64,000 nt of DNA from Bacillota bacterium (GCA_030705955.1 JAUZPL010000011.1:1-64000); one strand, 5' to 3'. Positions 24,255 to 31,647 are shown, counted from the first letter of the stretch. Made by a program: numbers and translations. Notes: generated by a model from the sequence alone, not told the origin.

Positions 24255-24903
24255 TTAAGCTGCCACCACTTTTCATCATTTCACCCAGCTGCCCATTTTT
24301 TAGATTAGCAGCATTTGCTTCATCTAAATCTATGTGCATCTCTAGTTTATATTTAGGTGAAACTCGAATCAGAACATTTGAAAAAATAACTCCGCGTTTC
24401 CCTTCAAGTTTTACCTCAACAACATCACCATCTTTAAGGCCAAATGCTGTACTATCACTCGTGTGCATATGAATATGTCTTGCTGCACAAATCAATCCTT
24501 CGGGAATTGTAATTTGACCACGAGGTCCTTGAATCGTAATGCTAGGTGTGCCTTTTAGGTCACCTGACTGACGAATTGGGGGTTCAATACCCAAGGTAAA
24601 CCCGTCAAATAAAGATATTTCGACCTGTGTTTTCCCTCTAGCCGGGCCCAACACTCGAACATTTTGTATTTTCCCTTTTGGACCAATAAGAGTGACTGTC
24701 TCAACTGCGGCAAATTGAGTAGGCTGCGATAAATCTTTTTGCTTTTTCAAATTGTATTGATATCCGAAAAGTCTTTCTACATGTTCTGGTGATAAATGAA
24801 CATGACGATTTGAAGCAGCTATTGGTACCATTTTTGATTTCTGGAGCGACTTTCTTACAACTTCTTGAACTATTTTTCTCACTTTTGCTTCTTCCAAAAG
24901 CAA
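24247..24903 (-). CDS. pduL: PduL-type phosphotransacylase, BMC-targeted
   Basis: This 218-residue protein converts acetyl-CoA and phosphate to acetyl-phosphate and recycles CoA. PduL zinc and active-site motifs are present: A-A-S-N-R-H-V-H-L-S near 30-40, A-A-R-H-I-H-M-H near 140 and L-E-M-H-I-D-L-D-E-A-N near 190. The N-terminus (LLEEAKVRKIVQEVVRKSL) is an amphipathic helix of encapsulation type. I chose TTG 24903 because AAGGAGG lies six bases upstream; the frame runs on to 24972, but that part overlaps the promoter. It is the first gene of the BMC operon. Confidence 0.92.
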   Translation of the reverse strand: MLLEEAKVRKIVQEVVRKSLQKSKMVPIAASNRHVHLSPEHVERLFGYQYNLKKQKDLSQPTQFAAVETVTLIGPKGKIQNVRVLGPARGKTQVEISLFDGFTLGIEPPIRQSGDLKGTPSITIQGPRGQITIPEGLICAARHIHMHTSDSTAFGLKDGDVVEVKLEGKRGVIFSNVLIRVSPKYKLEMHIDLDEANAANLKNGQLGEMMKSGGSLSG

Positions 24904-24957
24904 CACCAACCTCCTTGTGAAATTATGTAAAGTTAGGCGTGAACATTTGTTAAAATA

Positions 24958-24985
24958 AGTATAACTCACCAAAATATTCTGTCAA
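24958..24985 (-). promoter_or_regulatory. SigA-type promoter of the BMC operon
   Basis: On the minus strand, TTGACA (24980-24985) and TATACT (24958-24963) are separated by 16 bases. This is the consensus -35 box and a near-consensus -10 box, about 55 bases before the pduL TTG start. An AT palindrome (AAATTAATTAATTT, 25036-25049) lies about 50 bases further upstream and could be an operator or a structural feature. No cre box is seen. Confidence 0.7.
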
Positions 24986-25065
24986 TAACTTGAACCAACA
25001 TTGTACCTATTTTTCAAAGTTTAAATTACTTATAGAAATTAATTAATTTTAATATCTACTGTTAG

Positions 25066-25194
25066 TTAATTAGCCTTTTGCATCTCTTCCATTGTTAGTT
25101 CCTCACTTGCGTATGGAACCTCGTTAAGATAACTACCCCAAAAATCCTGCATTCCTAAGTTTGTCTGAACACAATGTAATAATTCTATATTCAT
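25066..25194 (-). CDS. Small ORF of 42 residues, possibly a gene remnant
   Basis: An ATG at 25194 opens a frame of 42 residues (M-N-I-E-L-L-H-C-V-Q-T-N-L-G-M-Q-D-F-W...). It overlaps, in an ATGA arrangement, the end of another open frame reading from about 25320 (F-K-I-P-D-L-N-E-K-G-S-Y-P-I-V-C-P-L) that has no start codon. The pair looks like the end of a truncated gene with a frameshift. I recognise no family, and the ribosome site is weak. Confidence 0.35.
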   Translation of the reverse strand: MNIELLHCVQTNLGMQDFWGSYLNEVPYASEELTMEEMQKAN

Positions 25195-25356
25195 TTCATC
25201 AAATCCATAGCCCTCTTAAAAATTTTGTTGTTTATGAGGCTTATTGCTTCTAAGGGGCATACAATAGGATAAGAACCTTTTTCATTTAAGTCAGGAATTT
25301 TAAATTCAAATTCATTACGTTTAAACTACTTATATGGGTATATAAGTAGTTTAAAC
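25195..25356. other. Gene remnant ending in a perfect 17-bp palindrome
   Basis: The region holds an open frame on the minus strand without a start codon, which abuts a perfect 17-bp inverted repeat with a 4-base loop at 25319-25356 (arms GTTTAAACTACTTATAT). The hairpin is AT-rich and lacks a T-tract, so it is not an ordinary terminator. The palindrome may be an insertion end or a regulatory site. Confidence 0.5.
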
Positions 25357-25421
25357 CACCACTTTCTTGTCCCTCATCCTCATTAGCCTATTTTTTGTTT
25401 GTTTATTTTATTCCAAAGTCT

Positions 25422-25757
25422 TTAACCCCATTTACGATTAAGAATCATAAATCCGGATATGGAAAATCCCCTTCTTAATAAAAAGCGAATCGCTAAATTT
25501 TTCTCAATAGTGTCCGAAGCAAGAATTAAAATCTTCTTATTTGGAATTTCTTTATAATATCGTTTTAGGTAGGCAAAAGGAATATTAATAGAGCCTTTGA
25601 TTGGTTTGTTATAGCTGGTTTGATAATCCCTTAGGTCTAGTAAAACACTATCATTTTCCAATTTATTTTCCAAAACTGCAGAAATACCAAAAACCGGAAT
25701 ATATCGTTTATACGCAAAAAGTCCCATAAAAGTTGAAATAATGACGATAACTAACAA
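25422..25757 (-). CDS. Membrane-anchored rhodanese-like protein without the active-site Cys
   Basis: This 111-residue protein has an N-terminal transmembrane segment (2-22) and a rhodanese domain: S-V-L-L-D-L-R-D-Y-Q-T-S-Y-N-K-P-I-K-G-S-I-N-I-P with the family D-L-R and I-x-G-S-I-N-I-P motifs. The catalytic loop reads L-I-L-A-S-D-T-I-E-K-N, so the usual C-x-x-G-x-R-S Cys is absent and sulfurtransferase activity is unlikely. Similar anchored forms (YqhL-like) exist in Bacillus. The start is TTG with GGAGG nine bases upstream. Confidence 0.8.
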   Translation of the reverse strand: MLVIVIISTFMGLFAYKRYIPVFGISAVLENKLENDSVLLDLRDYQTSYNKPIKGSINIPFAYLKRYYKEIPNKKILILASDTIEKNLAIRFLLRRGFSISGFMILNRKWG

Positions 25758-25881
25758 ACACTAAACCTCCAATTCAAAAGTACAAGATTTATTTTATACC
25801 TATAGGGGTATACTGTAAAGAAAAAAATTTATAAATTTGGGCATAATGTGGATGTCACTTTTTAAATATGGAGGAATTAAA

Positions 25882-26169
25882 ATGGCTTTTTCAGATTTTT
25901 TAGAGTCAGTTGCAACACAGGTAAAAATGGAGAATATTTGGGCAAATACTTGCGGTACTTGGCAAAATTGTAATGAATCAAACATTCAATCCTTTTTAGC
26001 CCAATGTGATGAATACAATATCGATTCTCAATTCTGTATGAGTTGGGTAGAAGATCATAAAAATGAAATTCCAAATTGGGATGCTGTTTCCGTATCATCG
26101 CTTGGGTGGATGAACGAACACACTTCTACAGGCTCGCCTTTTTCAACATCAGACGAAAGCTTTAGTTAA
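25882..26169 (+). CDS. Unknown 95-residue protein with three Cys
   Basis: This protein begins MAFSDFLESVATQVKMENIW and contains Cys near residues 22, 28, 39 and 50, with a Ser/Thr-rich acidic tail. It has no signal peptide and no membrane segment. GGAGGAATT precedes the ATG, and a strong terminator follows the stop. I recognise no family. A peptide-like or metal-binding role is only speculation. Confidence 0.65.
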   Translation: MAFSDFLESVATQVKMENIWANTCGTWQNCNESNIQSFLAQCDEYNIDSQFCMSWVEDHKNEIPNWDAVSVSSLGWMNEHTSTGSPFSTSDESFS

Positions 26170-26174
26170 AAATA

Positions 26175-26212
26175 AGGCCATTCCACTATTATTTTGGAAT
26201 GACCTTTTTATT
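26175..26212. terminator. Bidirectional terminator
   Basis: The stem GGCCATTCCA/TGGAATGACC is followed by five Ts on the plus strand and lies between convergent genes. Confidence 0.8.
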
Positions 26213-26940
26213 TAGTCTTTTGTCGGAACGGTGCAGCTTCCATCCATACAACTCGTATCTGAAATATTTTCAGTAGATAAATTTTTTAGTACAGGGGTGG
26301 CAGATTCCTCTTCCCAAACCTTTTTTAAGGCATTAATAAATGTTTCAGTAGGTTGTGCACCGGAAATCGCATATTTTCCATTTAAAATAAAAAACGGAAC
26401 ACCTGTAATTCCATATTGTTGAGCAATTGATTCATCCATTCGCACATCATTTTTGAAAGCAGTTGAATCCTCCAACATATTTATTGTTTTTTCTCGGTCC
26501 AACCCTGCCTTAACAGCAATATCAGCTAACGTTTCATAATTACCAATATGTCTAGACTCTGTAAAATAGGCATATAATAATTTTTCTGTTACAACAGCAT
26601 CTTTCCCATATGTTTTTGCAAATTTCACTAGGCGGTGGGCATCAAAGGTATTGGTTGGCTTCATTTCATCAAAATGATACGTTAACCCAACCATTGCCGC
26701 CTGGGCACCCACTCCTTCATTTGCACGCTTCGCTTCTTCCATACTCATCCTATATTTGGAAGCTAAAACCTCATGAATACTCTGTCCAGTATAGGATGGA
26801 GAATTCGGATCAAGCTCAAAACTTTTAAATTCAACCTCTACCTGCTTTCCAAAAGGAACTGCCCCAAGCGCTTCCTCTAAACGGCGTTTCCCAATATAAC
26901 AAAATGGACATACAAAATCTGACCAAACTTCTATTTTCAT
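26212..26940 (-). CDS. DsbA-family (FrnE-like) thiol oxidoreductase
   Basis: This 242-residue cytoplasmic protein has the DsbA/FrnE fold: V-W-S-D-F-V-C-P-F-C-Y-I-G near residues 5-17 (the redox C-P-F-C motif), a helical insert, and the cis-Pro segment G-I-T-G-V-P-F-F-I-L near 180. A C-terminal Cys pair (S-C-M-D-G-S-C) matches the extra motif seen in FrnE of Deinococcus, which acts in oxidative-stress disulfide handling. No signal peptide is visible. The stop shares a terminator with the convergent small gene. Confidence 0.9.
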   Translation of the reverse strand: MKIEVWSDFVCPFCYIGKRRLEEALGAVPFGKQVEVEFKSFELDPNSPSYTGQSIHEVLASKYRMSMEEAKRANEGVGAQAAMVGLTYHFDEMKPTNTFDAHRLVKFAKTYGKDAVVTEKLLYAYFTESRHIGNYETLADIAVKAGLDREKTINMLEDSTAFKNDVRMDESIAQQYGITGVPFFILNGKYAISGAQPTETFINALKKVWEEESATPVLKNLSTENISDTSCMDGSCTVPTKD

Positions 26941-27089
26941 CTCAGCACCTCATTTTAATTAAAGTAAGTATTATATTATCATAAAGATTTTTAAAAAGTG
27001 GATTATCTGCTTTTAATTAAATTGAGATGTTGCTTTATTTTTCAAATGCCTTCAAACATCGCAAAAGAGTTAAAAGTATATTTTTGTTA

Positions 27090-27222
27090 GAAAAACTTGG
27101 CATTCACCAAGTCCTTAGGCGGCGAATGCCTTAGTTTTTCTTATGCGATTTTAATAGTTGATTTCAATAACGGAAGTTAACACCCTTTAGTGCTTTAATA
27201 AAGTTAAACTTTCCTATAAGCT
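27090..27222 (+). repeat. Dispersed repeat, type B (copy 2)
   Basis: This copy is about 90 percent identical to 5471-5605 over its length, with the head hairpin ACTTGGCATTCACCAAGT slightly changed. It is joined directly to a type A copy, here in the order B-A, the reverse of the order at 5373-5605. Confidence 0.88.
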
Positions 27223-27320
27223 AAAGAAATCTTGGCTGGCGCCAAGCCTTAGCACAGGCTATTGCCTAGTTGCCCTTATGCGTTCAGAATTTATGGATAT
27301 AAATTCTAATTAGCTAAAAA
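27223..27320 (+). repeat. Dispersed repeat, type A (copy 3)
   Basis: This is the best-preserved type A copy: head hairpin CTTGGCTGGCGCCAAG, then CCTTAGC, AGGCTATTGCCTAG, CCTTATGCGTTCAGAATTTA, and the hairpin of AGAATTTAT/ATAAATTCT arms, ending in TTAGC. Confidence 0.88.
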
Positions 27321-27354
27321 AGCATGGTCCCTCAACTTTCGGATACCCTAAAAC

Positions 27355-27376
27355 TGAGCAATTCAAACATTGCTCA
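27355..27376. promoter_or_regulatory. Inverted repeat upstream of the SASP gene
   Basis: A perfect 8-bp inverted repeat (TGAGCAAT / ATTGCTCA) with a 6-base spacer lies 27 bases before the SASP start codon. It may be an operator, or a stem in the 5' leader. No clear SigG promoter could be aligned. Confidence 0.4.
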
Positions 27377-27402
27377 AATTCATTCGTCGGGAGTGATGTA
27401 TC

Positions 27403-27597
27403 ATGGGTAGAAACAAACTTTTGGTTCCTGGTGCAGAAAATGCATTGGATCAAATGAAAAATGAAATTGCCAATGAGTTTGGAGTTCAACTTGGTGCAGA
27501 TACGACCGCTCGAGCAAATGGTTCTGTGGGCGGAGAAATGACAAAACGTTTGATCGCCATAGCAGAACAGCAACTTGGAAATCAAGATAATCAGTAA
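27403..27597 (+). CDS. Small acid-soluble spore protein, alpha/beta type
   Basis: This 64-residue protein has the SASP signature near residues 18-30 ([11 protein letters not shown], including the GPR protease recognition segment) and the C-terminal [12 protein letters not shown] block. It binds spore DNA in the A-like form and protects against UV. A GGGAGTGATG ribosome site lies before the ATG. It would be expected to be under SigG control during sporulation. Confidence 0.95.
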   Translation: MGRNKLLVPGAENALDQMKNEIANEFGVQLGADTTARANGSVGGEMTKRLIAIAEQQLGNQDNQ

Positions 27598-27612
27598 TAT
27601 TTGATTTCTGAA

Positions 27613-27678
27613 AAAGAGGAGGGAGCTCCTCTTCTTACAAAAAAGCAATGCGAATTCACTTTTCGCATTGCTTTTTTG
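27613..27678. terminator. Double hairpin terminator after the SASP gene
   Basis: Two hairpins are seen: AAGAGGAG/CTCCTCTT at 27614-27633 and the long AAAAAAGCAATGCGAA/TTCGCATTGCTTTTTT at about 27640-27676. The second has T-runs in both directions and can also end the convergent CoA-transferase gene. Confidence 0.88.
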
Positions 27679-27682
27679 TAAA

Positions 27683-29209
27683 CTATTTTACTCCCTCTTC
27701 AACTCCCTGAAGCATGGTCCCATTTTTAGCAAAATTGATATGCCAAGAAAGTGCTTTTTCCAAAACATGTGGTGTTTGCCCCCCACTTATAAGGGCTTCA
27801 TCATAATATTCGCGTAGTTGTTCTCGGTACATTGGATGAACACATTTGTTAATAATGAGCTCTACCCTTTCTCTTGGAGCCAAACCGCGTAAATCCGCGT
27901 ATCCTTGTTCGGTTACCAGCACATCTACATCATGCTCTGTATGATCCACGTGTGAAACAAATGGAACAATACTTGAAATTTTTCCGCCTTTTGCAATGGA
28001 CTTTGTTACAAATATGGCGAGACGGGCATTTCTAGCAAAATCGCCCGATCCGCCAATCCCATTCATCATATGTGTCCCAGAGACATGGGTTGAATTTACA
28101 TTCCCATATATATCAGCCTCTAGGGCTGTATTAATTGAAATCAAGCCCATTCGACGTATTAATTCAGGATGATTCGAAATCTCCTGTGGTCTTAAGATTA
28201 ACTTTTCTTTATATTTTTCGAAGTTACCAAAAACTTCTTTCATCTTTTTTTCTGATAGCGTAATAGAACAACATGAAGCAAATTTCACCTTTCCTGCATC
28301 TATTAATTCAAAAACGGCATCTTGTAATACTTCTGAATACACTTCTAGATTAGAAAACTCTGAATCAAGTAAACCATTTAGGACAGCATTTGCAATAGAG
28401 CCAATTCCAGATTGCAGTGGAGCAAGGTGATTAGTAAGTCTCCCAGCTTCGATTTCTTTTCTCAGAAAGTCAATTAAATGGTGAGCCATAATAAGTGTTT
28501 CTTCATCAGGAGCAGCGATATTTGATGGTGAATCCAATTGATTAGTAAAAACAATACCTTTTATTTTTTTTATATCTACTGGAATCCCAATTGTTCCTAT
28601 TCGGTCATCTGGTTTCATTAAAGGAATTGGAGCACGTTCCCCTTGTGGGCCTGGCGAGTATAAATCATGCACCCCAATTAATGACTCCGATTGGGCAATG
28701 TTAATTTCTACGATAATTCCTTTAGCATACTGAGCAAATACCATGGAGTTTCCAATAGAGCTTGTCGGAATGATCATTCCGTCTTCTGTAATACCAACAG
28801 CCTCCACTATCGCAAAATCGATTGAGTCTAATACATCTCCCCGAACCCATTCAGATGTTTGAGATAAATGATGGTCTGTAAAATAAAATTCCCCTTGGTT
28901 AATTTTCTTTCGCATGGTCGGATCCGCTTGGAAAGGTAGTCTCTTCTTAATAATCCCTAATTCTGCAAAAACTTTATCTATGTCAGAACCTAATGATGCT
29001 CCAGTAAAAACGTTTACCTTGAAGGATTCAGTTTCTGCCCTTTTTGCTAAAGCAAAAGGAACCGCTTTGGCATCTCCTGCCCTTGTAAAGCCACTTAATC
29101 CCAGAGTCATTCCATCCTGAATCCAAGATGCAGCCTCCTCAGCTGAAACAATACGGTCCAACAATCTTCCATCTTTAATTCTCAAATATTGATTTTGCAC
29201 TAATCCCAT
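27683..29209 (-). CDS. Acetyl-CoA hydrolase / succinyl-CoA:acetate CoA-transferase family protein
   Basis: This 508-residue protein is in the Cat1/AarC-type family that moves CoA between succinate, acetate and related acids. The likely catalytic Glu is in L-E-V-Y-S-E-V-L-Q near residue 293, and the G-x-G loop is in S-G-T-H-M-M-N-G-I-G-G-S-G-D-F-A-R-N-A near 385-400. The ATG at 29209 is directly after AGAGGG, so the GTG at 29200 (spacing nine) may be the true start. Upstream sequence holds a cre box and LytTR repeats. It converts acetyl-CoA and carboxylates for acetate use or overflow. Confidence 0.88.
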   Translation of the reverse strand: MGLVQNQYLRIKDGRLLDRIVSAEEAASWIQDGMTLGLSGFTRAGDAKAVPFALAKRAETESFKVNVFTGASLGSDIDKVFAELGIIKKRLPFQADPTMRKKINQGEFYFTDHHLSQTSEWVRGDVLDSIDFAIVEAVGITEDGMIIPTSSIGNSMVFAQYAKGIIVEINIAQSESLIGVHDLYSPGPQGERAPIPLMKPDDRIGTIGIPVDIKKIKGIVFTNQLDSPSNIAAPDEETLIMAHHLIDFLRKEIEAGRLTNHLAPLQSGIGSIANAVLNGLLDSEFSNLEVYSEVLQDAVFELIDAGKVKFASCCSITLSEKKMKEVFGNFEKYKEKLILRPQEISNHPELIRRMGLISINTALEADIYGNVNSTHVSGTHMMNGIGGSGDFARNARLAIFVTKSIAKGGKISSIVPFVSHVDHTEHDVDVLVTEQGYADLRGLAPRERVELIINKCVHPMYREQLREYYDEALISGGQTPHVLEKALSWHINFAKNGTMLQGVEEGVK

Positions 29210-29234
29210 CCCTCTTTCTTCCCCTTTTAAAACA

Positions 29235-29249
29235 TTGTAAGCGATTTCA
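29235..29249 (-). promoter_or_regulatory. CcpA cre box overlapping a probable -10 element
   Basis: The word TGTAAGCGATTTCA (29236-29249) matches the B. subtilis cre consensus TGWAANCGNTNWCA at every defined position. The minus-strand TACAAT (29235-29240) is a good -10 box for the CoA-transferase. Binding here would repress transcription in glucose. Confidence 0.72.
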
Positions 29250-29266
29250 ATTTCCGAATAGGGTTT

Positions 29267-29294
29267 TTAGGATGGAATTAGATAAAATTAGGAT
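29267..29294. promoter_or_regulatory. LytTR-type direct repeats
   Basis: TTAGGAT occurs at 29267-29273 and 29288-29294, with a 21-base centre-to-centre distance (two helical turns). LytTR activators bind direct repeats of about 9 bases with this period. The repeats lie next to the weak -35 region of the CoA-transferase promoter, as expected for an activator. Confidence 0.6.
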
Positions 29295-29328
29295 AGAACA
29301 GGGGAATTTCCTGATAAGTTAGAAAATT

Positions 29329-29973
29329 TTAGAATCCAAGTAATTTTCGGAAATACGCTGAGTAGGTTTGACTTACAGGGATTCGAGTGTTATCTTTCAT
29401 CAACAAAACTAAGGTCGAATGTGAATCAGGGTAAATTTCCTTTATAAAATGAACGTTTACGATAAAGGACCTGTGACATCGAACAAAAAAACCCTTTGGT
29501 AAGAAGTATTCAAATTCATTTAAAGGATATTTATGGGTGCCTGTAATACTTTCAGTATAAACATATGTTTTTCGGTCCTTTGCTTCAAGGTACATTACAT
29601 TTGAAAATGGAATCGGAATCCAGCCATCATTTATTTTTACTGTTACAACTGATTTTGCATCTGTAAGAGCTGGAAAAATCGCTGTCACACAGCCTACTAT
29701 CATACCATCATGAAGATAAGGAACAGCCATGCCATGATAAGGAACTCCAAAAATATTTCGGTCGATAAATTCAGAGATTTTCCGTTGGGAAATTAAGGCC
29801 TTATGGGTTATCGTCCCTTCTTTAATTGGATCCCCAGGTATAATTTTCAAATCAATTCGTTTACTTGGTCGATAATAAATATATTCTTTTTCATTAGAAA
29901 CCGCGATAGAAGTTTCATCAGAAAACAATTCCCCAACAACATCTAAAAGGGATAAAAATGTGGATCTTTCCAT
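29329..29973 (-). CDS. LytTR-domain transcription regulator
   Basis: This 214-residue protein has an N-terminal PAS-like or ligand-binding region (1-110, with S-V-V-T-V-K-I-N-D near the end) and a LytTR DNA-binding domain (about 115-210: I-P-F-S-N-V-M-Y-L-E-A-K-D-R-K-T-Y-V-Y near 123 and F-V-R-C-H-R-S-F-I-V-N near 160). It is directly upstream of the CoA-transferase gene (119 bases), and repeats between them look like its operator. A sensory input for acetate or CoA esters is possible, but is inference. Confidence 0.87.
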   Translation of the reverse strand: MERSTFLSLLDVVGELFSDETSIAVSNEKEYIYYRPSKRIDLKIIPGDPIKEGTITHKALISQRKISEFIDRNIFGVPYHGMAVPYLHDGMIVGCVTAIFPALTDAKSVVTVKINDGWIPIPFSNVMYLEAKDRKTYVYTESITGTHKYPLNEFEYFLPKGFFVRCHRSFIVNVHFIKEIYPDSHSTLVLLMKDNTRIPVSQTYSAYFRKLLGF

Positions 29974-30059
29974 TTTGACAACCCTTTCTTTTTCTCTATA
30001 TACATCTATTATACAGTGTTGTTATCCCTTTGAACATTTTGTGAACAGGATTTCTCCAC

Positions 30060-31511
30060 CTATTGATTTGCCAATATCCAAACCATTTTATCTTCTATTC
30101 TTTTCCCTTGCGTTTCATCCAGTAAATTGTTTAGAAGAATAGAAAAAATTAACCTTTGTCCAGTTCTTGTTTCCACATAGCCAGATAAAGTGCTTACTGT
30201 TGATAAGGTGCCTGTTTTTGCTTGTACTCTGCCTTGAATGGTTTTCATTCGTTTTCTTAATGATCCTCCAATCATTTTTTCACTTTTTCCTGCAACAGGT
30301 AAGGCATTAAAATAAGATGGAAACCATTTTTCTCTCTGAATTGAATATAAAAGATAGGAGATTTGATTAGCAGGAATTAGATCCACATGAGAAATACCTG
30401 ATCCATCACGAAGAACCATTGTCTTTGAAGTGAGACCGAATTTAGGAAGTACTCCTCTTAATACCTCCAGTCCCCTTTTCCAGCTTCCTTCTCCTTTTTT
30501 CACTTTCCCCATTTCCTTAATCAATACCTCCGCGTGACCATTGTTGCTTAATTTTAAAAATGGGATAAGCAATTGTTTTAATGGGATGGAATGATGTATA
30601 GATAAAAGGGTAGCATTCTGTGGTGAATACCCTCTTTTCGTGCTTCCTACAATTTTTATATGTTGAGTTTTTAATGATTGTCGAAAGAGGTTGAGAGCAT
30701 AGGAGGTCGGATCCCAAATACCAATCCATTCCCTTATTTTTTTGGAACGAATAGGAATCGTACCACGAATAGTAATAATATTTTTTGCATGTTCCCTTTT
30801 GATCGTTATTTTCTTCTTTTCTTTGGCTGAAACCGTTATAGCTTGATTGATTATTTTCACATAGTTTGTCTTAGGTGTGATTCTAACTTTTGCAGGGTAA
30901 CCTGCTTTATTGCCTGGAAAGACATTAATTATTACACTTCCTGCGTCAAAATCTTTATTGGGAGACGCTGTTAAAGCTGAAACCTGTGCACCATAATACG
31001 TTGTTTCGTCACTCCAAGGTAAATCAATAGAATATCGAACATCATCATACCAAGTATCGTCTCCAATTAAATCACCCCTTACCTTCTTTATTCCAGAGCG
31101 TTTAAGTTCCTCTGCCATACTTGTAAAGTTTGATTTTAACAGGGTTGGATCACCTTTCCCTTTTAAATACAGGTTGCCATTAAGAGTATGCTTTTTCACA
31201 ATTCCATTTGTAAGAATCTCTGTTGAAAAAGAATAATTTTCTCCCAAAGTAGAAAGTGCTGCAGCTGCTGTTAAAAGTTTCATATTTGATGCGGGACGTA
31301 GCCTTATGTCCCCTAAATGGTCATAAAGTAATTGTCCATTAGTTGCTTGTCGGATACTAACTCCAGCAATTGCTCCGTTTAAGGCAGGCTCTGTTCTTAA
31401 AAGATAATCAATTTGTGAAGAAAGAGTGCTTTGAGTTGCAGCCTCGCTGGGAATAACCGAGATTATTATTAAAATGAAAGCGAAAAAAATGGATATTAGT
31501 TTTTTTATCAA
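30060..31511 (-). CDS. D-alanyl-D-alanine carboxypeptidase/endopeptidase, PBP4 (S13) family
   Basis: This 483-residue secreted protein is a class C low-mass penicillin-binding protein. It has a signal peptide ([21 protein letters not shown]), the S-x-x-K motif in P-A-S-N-M-K near 60, the S-x-N motif in L-S-N-N-G-H near 330, and K-T-G in Q-A-K-T-G-T-L near 435. It trims peptide stems or cross-links in the wall, like DacC of B. subtilis. The frame opens at ATG 31529 without a ribosome site; TTG 31511 follows AGAGAGG, so I chose it. Confidence 0.9.
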   Translation of the reverse strand: MIKKLISIFFAFILIIISVIPSEAATQSTLSSQIDYLLRTEPALNGAIAGVSIRQATNGQLLYDHLGDIRLRPASNMKLLTAAAALSTLGENYSFSTEILTNGIVKKHTLNGNLYLKGKGDPTLLKSNFTSMAEELKRSGIKKVRGDLIGDDTWYDDVRYSIDLPWSDETTYYGAQVSALTASPNKDFDAGSVIINVFPGNKAGYPAKVRITPKTNYVKIINQAITVSAKEKKKITIKREHAKNIITIRGTIPIRSKKIREWIGIWDPTSYALNLFRQSLKTQHIKIVGSTKRGYSPQNATLLSIHHSIPLKQLLIPFLKLSNNGHAEVLIKEMGKVKKGEGSWKRGLEVLRGVLPKFGLTSKTMVLRDGSGISHVDLIPANQISYLLYSIQREKWFPSYFNALPVAGKSEKMIGGSLRKRMKTIQGRVQAKTGTLSTVSTLSGYVETRTGQRLIFSILLNNLLDETQGKRIEDKMVWILANQ

Positions 31512-31609
31512 TTTTATTACCTCTCTCATGAAAAAAACTACACTACCTTATATTTCCACAAGGATGGAATTTTATATTTTTAATACAAATTTTAAAACTT
31601 ACTTAAATA

Positions 31610-31641
31610 AATCCCCGCCATAAAAGTTTATGGCGGGGATT
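31610..31641. terminator. Terminator of the nitroreductase gene
   Basis: The stem ATCCCCGCCATAAA/TTATGGCGGGGAT is a 13-bp GC-rich hairpin right after the stop codon. Confidence 0.75.
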
Positions 31642-31647
31642 GGAACA

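Noticed and set aside
27090-27320. Repeats read as a CRISPR array or riboswitch
   Set aside because: Only two long, unlike modules are present without regular spacers, and no known aptamer fold can be recognised. They fit a dispersed repeat family better.
29209-29330. Sigma-54 type promoter before the CoA-transferase
   Set aside because: No TGGCAC-N5-TTGCA pattern is found; the site fits a SigA promoter with LytTR repeats better.
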